DNA of 5,459 nt. Origin: Methylococcaceae bacterium NSP1-2. Lineage in GTDB: Bacteria > Pseudomonadota > Gammaproteobacteria > Methylococcales > Methylomonadaceae. Below, in pieces: positions 1 to 5,459 of the stretch. A program made the position numbers and the translations under genes. The DNA lies in contig NQJH01000257.1 in assembly GCA_002256685.1 (NCBI GenBank), positions 1 to 5,459 of the forward strand. The letters are read 5' to 3'. The stretch's first letter is position 1. Every line of letters starts with the position of its first letter. The notes beneath the pieces were generated by a model. The model saw only the letters and a program-made list of their open reading frames with translations, was not told the DNA's origin and did no database searches.

Positions 1-1547
1 CCGTGTTGTGGTGTCGAAATAAAGATTACACGCTTAACGAAAGGCAACGGGGTATAAAACGCAGATTGCTTAATAAATTCACTGATTTCAGGCGTAAGCT
101 TCATTTCCTCAAAGGGTTTGTCACTGATGAGATTCCAAAATTTCGTCCCACTGTTAATAGCCGTGAGCTTAGTCAACAAGCCACCTTGACTATGACCTGC
201 CACGACCATTTCTTGTAATGCAGGGTCTTTTCCATCGGGGTCGAGTTCATGTACCGTGTTCGTCAGGGCGGTGCGTAACCGCCCTGCTGAATAGCCAATG
301 CCTCTGCCGCTGTCGTATATGAATAACCATATTTGATAGTGTTTACTAATTTTTGGATCGCCATTCAGTTCGTTAATTAATTCAGCCCAGCGTGCGGGAC
401 TTGATGCCGTACCATGCACTAACACCAGAGGAATTTTCCCTGCTTGGTAAGGTTGCAGGGTGAAAATACCGTCCTGCGCTCGGTCTTTTGGAATTAGACC
501 ACTGGTGAAGACCGAGCCATTGAAAAATGCAGCAATTTCCATTGCATAGATTGGGCTATCATTTAGTTGATAAGCAAGCGCGGCGGTTGGGTCAGATTCA
601 AGAGGCTGTTTTTGTCCATCAATGGTCACAGTTGAGGTTTTATCCGCCGCATATACTTCAAGCCGTCCTTTTATTTTGCCTTTACTCAGGCTGGAACGGG
701 CATTTTCAAAGCGTAATAGTGCAGTGACAGGCACTTTTATCATTGCTGGTAAGCGATTTGAACCAGCAGGCTTCTTCATAGACGACTGTGTTTTTGCAAG
801 ACTTGCTGCCAAGGGAACACCGATTCCAGAATTATGGTAGCGGTTTCTGAGACCCTCAACTTCCAAGGCTGTCGTGGAAATAAAACGGTCAAGTGGGTAG
901 CCACCCCATGACATTCCCGTTTCGTCTAGGCTTAGCTGTAATGTTCCAAAAGGGAGTTTATAAGTGCCTGCCTTTAGACGCACCTCGTTTTCTTCTGCGT
1001 CATCAGGTGCTGCCAAACCTTGGGCAACGGCTTGGTTATAAATATCATAGGTCAGCCGAAACCGTGGATCTGTTGGCGGTATCTGCATACGCGCCCCATT
1101 TTCTGGATATAACAGCGACCACGCATACACGGCTGAGGCGAGATAATAGGCACGGTCATTGGTCTGCTGGGCATGAAACAAGGACAGTTCTGCCAATGCA
1201 AATAACTGATCATCATCGCCTACTGGTCGAAGACCTTTATGGAGTTCAGCTAACACTGCCACTGGCTCGGTTTTAAATTTATCCTGTAGCCCGTGTTGTT
1301 TAAGAACGATACCTGATGCGTTTGATAGCTGATCTGACGAAATCGCGCTGGCGGTTTGAATGCCATAAGCAGTTTGAATGTCCACATGATTAATACTGAC
1401 GGGTGTCGTACAACCTGAGAGCATGAGTGCGATACTCGCAGACGCAATAATAGGCATAAAATATTGCTGCTTTACTGAGCAATCTACAACCTGCTCATAA
1501 TCCTTTGATTTAGCGTTGTTTGACTCTGTGAAAGTAAGTATCATCAT
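1..1547 (-). CDS. Alpha/beta-hydrolase-fold lipoprotein, putative esterase/lipase (3' end cut by window edge)
   Basis: The frame is open from the ATG at 1547 to the left edge, giving 515 full codons and no stop. The N-terminus carries a lipobox, LSGC, with Cys46 as the lipidated residue, so the protein should be exported and membrane-anchored. Residues about 100-180 are alpha-helical and resemble a TPR-like helical hairpin; residues about 190-350 look beta-rich. The hydrolase domain starts near residue 370: a hydrophobic strand leading into HGT (378-380, oxyanion-hole region), then the nucleophile elbow GHSQGG with Ser453. The strand and STPQHG at 510-515 resemble the TPHRG-type segment of PGAP1-like hydrolases. 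The catalytic Asp and His probably lie beyond the edge. The start at 1547 was chosen because GGAG sits 9 nt upstream. It is transcribed away from the DUF4105 gene. Ester or acyl hydrolysis is inferred from the fold; the substrate is unknown. Confidence 0.88.
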   Translation of the reverse strand, partial: MMILTFTESNNAKSKDYEQVVDCSVKQQYFMPIIASASIALMLSGCTTPVSINHVDIQTAYGIQTASAISSDQLSNASGIVLKQHGLQDKFKTEPVAVLAELHKGLRPVGDDDQLFALAELSLFHAQQTNDRAYYLASAVYAWSLLYPENGARMQIPPTDPRFRLTYDIYNQAVAQGLAAPDDAEENEVRLKAGTYKLPFGTLQLSLDETGMSWGGYPLDRFISTTALEVEGLRNRYHNSGIGVPLAASLAKTQSSMKKPAGSNRLPAMIKVPVTALLRFENARSSLSKGKIKGRLEVYAADKTSTVTIDGQKQPLESDPTAALAYQLNDSPIYAMEIAAFFNGSVFTSGLIPKDRAQDGIFTLQPYQAGKIPLVLVHGTASSPARWAELINELNGDPKISKHYQIWLFIYDSGRGIGYSAGRLRTALTNTVHELDPDGKDPALQEMVVAGHSQGGLLTKLTAINSGTKFWNLISDKPFEEMKLTPEISEFIKQSAFYTPLPFVKRVIFISTPQH

Positions 1548-1644
1548 TCGTTTTTGCTCCAAATTTTAAAGAATGTTTTTTACCAATTTTTCAAGATACA
1601 CCTAAAAATTAGAATAGTAAAATCTCCCAATTATATTAAATTCC
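1548..1644. promoter_or_regulatory. Divergent intergenic region, likely holding promoters for both flanking units
   Basis: These 97 AT-rich bases separate two divergent start codons, so both promoters must lie here or just inside the neighbouring 5' ends. On the minus strand, 1630-1635 reads as a perfect TATAAT; the hexamer 17 bp upstream (TTTAAG on the minus strand, 1653-1658) matches a -35 box only weakly. On the plus strand, TAGAAT at 1610-1615 is a possible -10 without a good -35. In such AT-rich DNA these matches can arise by chance. No clear operator palindrome is visible. The plus-strand gene has no good Shine-Dalgarno sequence. Confidence 0.4.
1557..1560 (-). promoter_or_regulatory. 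Ribosome binding site of the minus-strand hydrolase gene
   Basis: On the minus strand GGAG lies 9 nt before the ATG at 1547 and 12 nt before a second ATG at 1544. The spacing favours the first ATG. An internal in-frame ATG (residue 31), which would give a much shorter signal peptide, has no comparable Shine-Dalgarno sequence. Confidence 0.6.
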
Positions 1645-2598
1645 ATGAAAATCTTAAATATATTAAAGGGTATTAAGTGGTCATTACTGACATTAATGCT
1701 GATAGTGACAACTGTTTGGGCAGTATTGGCTATTTATTTCGGTGATTCTCATACTGGTATTCTACAAACTGCAATCGCGGCGGTCGTTGGTTGCTTTGGC
1801 TTAGCGACATTGGTTAGCTTAGGCTTTACTCAATGGCGCAAGCGTTTTTTAGTCGGTTATGCCATTTTATTTGTGTTGATTGTAAGTGGGTGGTGGTTTG
1901 CTGTTCAGCCATCCAATGACCGACAATGGCAAGCGGATCTTGCCACGTTACCTTTTGCGACGGTCGAAGGTGATTTTGTCACCGTGCATAATATTCGCAA
2001 TATCGATTACCGCAGTGAATTTGATTATTCAACCGCTTATTATGATAAAACCTTCGATTTGAATGCACTGAAAGGTATCGATTTATTTGCAGTTTATTGG
2101 ATGGGACCTGCGATTGCGCATACCATTTTGAGTTTTAATTTTGGTGAGAAAGGGCATCTCGCGGTGTCGATAGAAGCCCGCAAAGAACAGGGTGAAGGCT
2201 ATTCGACCATTAAAGGTTTTTTTCGCCAGTATGAACTGACTTATATTGTCGCCGATGAACGCCATCCGCCTAAAGAAAATGCGCGGCGTTTATTTTTGGA
2301 GTACATTAAAGAAATTAATGAACTGCATGAAAAACCAGCGTTTTATAATACGTTACTGGATAACTGCACCACAGCTATCTGGGTTAATACGCGCGTAAAT
2401 CCAACCCATTTGCCATTTTCGTGGAAAATTTTGTTGAGCGGTTATTTGCCTGAATATATTTATGAATCGGGAGGATTGAATACTAAAATTCCTTTTGAAC
2501 AATTGCAACAACAAGCCTACATTAATGTAGCGGCTAAAATATTTGATAAATCGCCCGAATTTTCACAGGGCATTCGAGCAACGATTGATAAACCATAA
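1645..2598 (+). CDS. DUF4105 (Lnb N-terminal periplasmic domain family) membrane protein
   Basis: This 317-residue protein has three predicted transmembrane helices at about 11-32, 37-60 and 68-87. The short RKR loop between helices 2 and 3 and the Lys-rich N-terminus should be cytoplasmic, which puts the C-terminal domain in the periplasm. That domain (about 90-280) has DUF4105/PF13387 features: NDRQW at the entry, the segment around IRNIDYRSE, AHTILSFNF with His159, VSIEARKE at 174-181, and the DNCTTAI motif with Cys241. The conserved Cys and His suggest thiol-based acyl transfer or hydrolysis. As I recall, the family takes its newer name from Lnb, reported as a lipoprotein N-acyltransferase of Bacteroides, but this protein's helices are N-terminal and the same activity should not be assumed. 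The ATG at 1645 lacks a strong Shine-Dalgarno; it is kept because it starts just before the first helix. The stop lies 33 bp before the next gene, suggesting co-transcription. Confidence 0.9.
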   Translation: MKILNILKGIKWSLLTLMLIVTTVWAVLAIYFGDSHTGILQTAIAAVVGCFGLATLVSLGFTQWRKRFLVGYAILFVLIVSGWWFAVQPSNDRQWQADLATLPFATVEGDFVTVHNIRNIDYRSEFDYSTAYYDKTFDLNALKGIDLFAVYWMGPAIAHTILSFNFGEKGHLAVSIEARKEQGEGYSTIKGFFRQYELTYIVADERHPPKENARRLFLEYIKEINELHEKPAFYNTLLDNCTTAIWVNTRVNPTHLPFSWKILLSGYLPEYIYESGGLNTKIPFEQLQQQAYINVAAKIFDKSPEFSQGIRATIDKP

Positions 2599-2631
2599 TG
2601 ACAATATAGACAACCTACTGGAATAAAAACT

Positions 2632-3921
2632 ATGCGCAAACATATTAAAAAAACTAGATTACTACTGTCATCGCTTTCAATCGCTCTGCTGTTATCGGGT
2701 TGCGGAAGTATTGGTAAAGGCGTAGCGGAAGCTATTTTGGAAAAATCTGAAACTGAAGATACGCGAGTCTGTCAGGTGTGGGGCAAGCCTTTTAATGGGG
2801 TTGCAAGCTATTTGGCAAACAAACAACAAAATACCAAAATATTGTTTGTGCATGGGGTAGGGGATCATGTACCAGGATATACCACGCACTTTCTGGAAAA
2901 ATTAGCCAAAGAGTTGAATTTAAATGAACGCTCAGCCGAGCAAAAAAATATTCAACTAAATACGCCTTTATTGCCTAATCAGAATTTAGGTAATTTGCGT
3001 GTCACTCACTTGCTGAATGAACAAAATGGTCAAGAATTGACTTTTTATGAGCTGACTTGGTCAGAAATTACGCGAAAAGAAAAAGAGTTGCTGGCATTTG
3101 ATACCTCAGGTGACTACGATTTTCGCCGCGCCAAAATTAATGGGCTATTGAAAAAGTTTAGTAATGACACAGGACCTGATCCTGTTATTTATTTAGGAGA
3201 AAGCAGAGTTCCTATTTTGGCAGCATTCGGACAGTCATTTTGTTGGATGGCAAGCAGTGATTTTGCACATCTTCCCAGCGATGGTAAACATGACTGCACC
3301 AATCTGGATGATAGCCATGCTAGTCGAATTGACAAAGATAACTATATTTTTATGTCTCATAGTTTGGGTAGTCGTATTACCATTGATGGGCTACAACGTC
3401 TTGCGGGTATGTTAGCACACCCTGAAAAATATGTTGTAGGGAATAAAAAAATGGTTGTTGCTTCAAAAACTCTTGAGGTCTTAAGAAATAAGCATATTCC
3501 CATTTTCATGCTCTCTAATCAGCTTCCGATATTGCAATTGGGCAGAGAGCTACCCGAAGTGGCAGGACAAGATGCGCGTTATTGTGAGGCTAACGGAGCC
3601 GATTATAAAAATCGTATGGTCAGTGAAACGGATATTATCGCCTTCAGTGATCCGAATGATTTATTAAGTTATGGCATACCCCATGAGTTCGCGGACAAAT
3701 ATATCGATTCCAGACTGTGTGCCAAAATTACTAATGTCAATATCAATATAGCCAATGTGATGGATGCGTTTGGTTTTGCTGATTTGGCTAATCCAATGCA
3801 AGCCCATGTCGGTTACGATACCGATGATCGTGTGGTTGCCATGATTGCTAAAGGGATTGGTCATGCAGGTGTCGCACCATTGGTTAAACAACGCTGTGAA
3901 TTTACTAAAGAAGTGAAGTAA
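2632..3921 (+). CDS. Lipoprotein with divergent alpha/beta-hydrolase fold
   Basis: This 429-residue protein begins with a clean lipoprotein signal: a KKTR-containing n-region, a Leu/Ser-rich core and lipobox LSGC with Cys24. A strand leading into HGVGDH (74-79) resembles the oxyanion-hole strand and loop of alpha/beta hydrolases. The nucleophile elbow is SHSLGS with Ser244, where Ser replaces the usual first Gly of GxSxG. Later, FSDPNDLLSY (338-347) supplies candidate acid residues Asp340 and Asp343, and the AHVGY segment (391-395) supplies candidate His392; His411 is an alternative. This order fits the fold. About 165 residues separate the oxyanion motif from the nucleophile, far more than in compact hydrolases, so a sizeable insertion or lid is likely. 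Six further Cys could form disulfides in the periplasm. A weak TGGA-type ribosome site precedes the ATG. It sits 33 bp after the DUF4105 gene. Substrate unknown; activity is inferred. Confidence 0.85.
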   Translation: MRKHIKKTRLLLSSLSIALLLSGCGSIGKGVAEAILEKSETEDTRVCQVWGKPFNGVASYLANKQQNTKILFVHGVGDHVPGYTTHFLEKLAKELNLNERSAEQKNIQLNTPLLPNQNLGNLRVTHLLNEQNGQELTFYELTWSEITRKEKELLAFDTSGDYDFRRAKINGLLKKFSNDTGPDPVIYLGESRVPILAAFGQSFCWMASSDFAHLPSDGKHDCTNLDDSHASRIDKDNYIFMSHSLGSRITIDGLQRLAGMLAHPEKYVVGNKKMVVASKTLEVLRNKHIPIFMLSNQLPILQLGRELPEVAGQDARYCEANGADYKNRMVSETDIIAFSDPNDLLSYGIPHEFADKYIDSRLCAKITNVNINIANVMDAFGFADLANPMQAHVGYDTDDRVVAMIAKGIGHAGVAPLVKQRCEFTKEVK

Positions 3922-3945
3922 AACCAGCGTTTATAGCGCGTTATA

Positions 3946-3974
3946 TTGCAAGGTCTTTACACGCTACCTATCAT
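3946..3974 (+). promoter_or_regulatory. Candidate sigma-70 promoter upstream of the cytochrome gene
   Basis: TTGCAA (3946-3951) and TATCAT (3969-3974) are separated by 17 bp, matching the consensus at 4 and 5 of 6 positions. Transcription would begin near 3981, immediately before the palindrome at 3983-4022, leaving a leader of about 130 nt ahead of the cytochrome ATG. This is a match by eye only. Confidence 0.3.
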
Positions 3975-3982
3975 TCATTAAG

Positions 3983-4022
3983 TATTATTGTAGGTACGGA
4001 TAAATCCGCACCTACAATAATA
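3983..4022. repeat. REP-like intergenic palindrome / hairpin
   Basis: A 40-nt near-perfect inverted repeat: the left arm 3983-3995 (13 nt) pairs fully with 4010-4022, one A/C mismatch follows (3996/4009), then CGGA (3997-4000) pairs with TCCG (4005-4008) around a TAAA tetraloop. There is no T-run after the stem on either strand, so it is not a standard intrinsic terminator. The core GTAGGTACGG with its complement resembles the GTAGG-n-GCGG heads of REP elements known in gammaproteobacteria and linked to RAYT transposases. It lies between the hydrolase stop and the cytochrome start and could stabilise the upstream mRNA 3' end or fold in the cytochrome leader. Membership of a repeat family cannot be tested within this window, which holds one copy. 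Confidence 0.6.
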
Positions 4023-4109
4023 AAATGGCATTAATTCGATGCGTCACCGCCATTCAGTTAAGCCCGTTTACGAATCTTTGCCACCTATTAAAATAAGACT
4101 ACCAAAAAA
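4023..4109. other. Leader region of the cytochrome gene, no recognised element
   Basis: Between the palindrome and the cytochrome ATG I see no riboswitch, operator or clear Shine-Dalgarno sequence. The bases directly before the ATG are A-rich (ACC followed by seven A including that of the ATG), which may favour initiation on an unstructured leader. Confidence 0.35.
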
Positions 4110-5459
4110 ATGACTCGCCGCAAAACGCCCAAGCAATCGTCGCTTAAATCCAATTCAGACTCAGCAGCAAAAACGCAATCAGTCATTAAACGCTGGTCTT
4201 TTCTGCTTATCGCACTCTGCTTATCGCTAGTCGTTATTACGGGTATTTATTTTTTTGTACAGACATTAAATAACCCACTACCTCAACCTGCCAATGCGGT
4301 TGCTGTCAGTGCAGAAAAGCCATTGCCAGAACAAGCGGCGGTTAAACCTTCTGTAACACAACCGCCCCCAGCGGCAAGCTATGTCGGCGCGGCGAGTTGC
4401 AAGCAATGTCATCAACCCGAATTTGAGGCATGGCAAGGTTCGCACCACCAATTGGCAATGCAGGAAGCTAATGAGCAAACCGTATTGGGCGACTTTAATA
4501 ATGCCAAATTCAACTACCACGGCATAGTATCGACATTCTTTAAGAAGGATGGCAAATTCATGGTACGCACCGATGGCGCGGACGGAAAATTAACCGATTA
4601 CCCTATTACCTATACCTTTGGCGTTACCCCGTTACAACAATATTTAATCGAGTTTACGGGTGGGCGTTATCAAGCACTCAGTATTGCGTGGGATAGTCGC
4701 CCCAAAGCTGAAGGCGGGCAGAAGTGGTTTCATCTTTATCCCAATGAAAAAATCGATCATAACGACCAATTACATTGGACGAAACGCTATCAAAATTGGA
4801 ACATGGAATGCGCTGAATGCCATTCTACCCATTTACAAAAAGGCTACGACGCGGCAACCGATAGTTATAAAACCACCTTTAATGAAATTAATGTCGCTTG
4901 TGAATCGTGCCACGGGGCAGCATCAAACCATCTCGACTGGGCAAAACAAGCACAGCCGCCGACTTCGGACGCTAACAAAGGCTTAGCAACAAAGCTAGAA
5001 AGTCATTGGAAAGATGCGTGGCAGTTTTCCGAGAACCAAGGCGGTATTGCGCATCGTGATCAACTTGCTGACGAGTCGCTAATGAATACTTGCTGGGCGT
5101 GTCACTCACGCCGCTTAGCCTTGGTTGATGGCAGTTCGCCTAGCTTGCCACTGGAAGACACGCATAAACCATCGTTATTAACCCAGCCAACTTATCATGC
5201 CGATGGTCAACAGCGTGATGAAGATTACACATGGGGATCATTTCGCCAAAGCAAAATGTTTCAGCAAGGCGTGACCTGCATGGATTGTCACGAACCACAT
5301 ACGCTTAAATTACGCGCCGAAGGGAACGCGCTGTGTACCCGTTGCCATAATGCCGAAAAATTCGACACCGAAAAACATCACAACCACAAAGCCGATTCAA
5401 AAGGCGCGTTGTGCATGGATTGTCATGCGCCTGAGCAGAATTATATGGTGAATGATGGA
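4110..5459 (+). CDS. Membrane-anchored multiheme cytochrome c, cytochrome c-554-like / TPR-associated family (3' end cut by window edge)
   Basis: The frame is open from the ATG at 4110 to the right edge (450 codons, no stop). The start is fixed by an in-frame TAA at 4089-4091. A basic cytoplasmic tail (1-28) leads to one transmembrane helix (about 30-50), a Pro/Ala-rich linker (56-88) and a periplasmic heme domain. Seven CXXCH motifs bind c-type heme: 97-101, 234-238, 264-268, 328-332, 390-394, 409-413 and 435-439. The 130-residue stretch between hemes 1 and 2 (FFKKDGKFMVRTDG, TFGVTPLQQYLIEF, WFHLYP) is typical of a family of periplasmic multiheme cytochromes usually annotated as cytochrome c-554-like or TPR-containing, often longer than 650 residues. 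From memory of relatives, a further heme motif and C-terminal TPR repeats should follow. Likely role: periplasmic electron transfer; donor and acceptor are unknown. No clear ribosome site is seen. Confidence 0.93.
   Translation, partial: MTRRKTPKQSSLKSNSDSAAKTQSVIKRWSFLLIALCLSLVVITGIYFFVQTLNNPLPQPANAVAVSAEKPLPEQAAVKPSVTQPPPAASYVGAASCKQCHQPEFEAWQGSHHQLAMQEANEQTVLGDFNNAKFNYHGIVSTFFKKDGKFMVRTDGADGKLTDYPITYTFGVTPLQQYLIEFTGGRYQALSIAWDSRPKAEGGQKWFHLYPNEKIDHNDQLHWTKRYQNWNMECAECHSTHLQKGYDAATDSYKTTFNEINVACESCHGAASNHLDWAKQAQPPTSDANKGLATKLESHWKDAWQFSENQGGIAHRDQLADESLMNTCWACHSRRLALVDGSSPSLPLEDTHKPSLLTQPTYHADGQQRDEDYTWGSFRQSKMFQQGVTCMDCHEPHTLKLRAEGNALCTRCHNAEKFDTEKHHNHKADSKGALCMDCHAPEQNYMVNDG

Noticed and set aside
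893..1276. Open frame of 127 codons on the plus strand
   Set aside because: It is antisense to the hydrolase lipoprotein gene, whose frame is continuous and carries the lipobox and catalytic motifs. The antisense product shows no recognisable domain.
1565..1594. TTGAAA and TTTAAA spaced by 18 bp on the minus strand as a promoter for the hydrolase gene
   Set aside because: Transcription would begin at the GGAG ribosome site itself, leaving no usable leader.
2328..3934. Short direct repeat AAAACCAGCGTTT, once inside the DUF4105 gene (near 2330) and once just after the hydrolase stop (near 3920)
   Set aside because: Only 13 bases, with no extended similarity, no target-site features and one copy within coding sequence; likely chance.
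3983..4022. Reading the palindrome as a classical rho-independent terminator
   Set aside because: No T-tract follows the stem on either strand, and the lower stem is AT-rich. A repeat or stability hairpin is the safer call.
4025..4096. Possible 23-codon leader peptide before the cytochrome gene
   Set aside because: It has no Shine-Dalgarno sequence, no run of regulatory codons and no attenuator structure after it.
4660..4986. Plus-strand open frame of 108 codons, rich in Lys and Thr
   Set aside because: It overlaps the multiheme cytochrome in another frame. The cytochrome frame carries CXXCH motifs through this stretch, so this frame is a shadow.

Overview
The window looks like a chromosomal segment of a Gram-negative, moderately AT-rich gammaproteobacterium. 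This rests on two outer-membrane-type lipoproteins with lipoboxes, a membrane-anchored multiheme cytochrome c of a family common in respiratory proteobacteria, and a REP-like intergenic palindrome. Thiotrichales- or Methylococcales-like bacteria would fit, but that is an impression and not a demonstrated placement. There are four protein genes and no tRNA, rRNA, CRISPR array, insertion sequence or integrase. Both outer genes are cut by the window edges.

Layout. Positions 1-1547 (minus strand) hold the first 515 codons of a large lipoprotein with an alpha/beta-hydrolase domain (GHSQGG nucleophile elbow). A 97-bp AT-rich divergent spacer (1548-1644) separates it from a plus-strand pair. The first of the pair, 1645-2598, encodes a three-helix membrane protein with a periplasmic DUF4105/Lnb_N-type domain (conserved His159 and Cys241). 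The second, 2632-3921, lies 33 bp downstream and encodes a second alpha/beta-hydrolase-like lipoprotein (HGVGDH, SHSLGS). A 188-bp spacer follows, carrying a candidate promoter and a 40-nt palindrome (3983-4022). From 4110 to the right edge runs the first 450 codons of a membrane-anchored multiheme cytochrome c with seven CXXCH motifs so far.

How the genes may work together. The two lipoproteins and the DUF4105 protein are all predicted to face the periplasm, and all carry the residues of Ser- or Cys-based acyl/ester chemistry. They form a plausible envelope-lipid or lipoprotein-acyl processing neighbourhood. This is an inference from proximity and families, and no substrate can be read from the sequence. 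The cytochrome looks like an independent respiratory gene, separated by the palindrome and probably driven by its own promoter.
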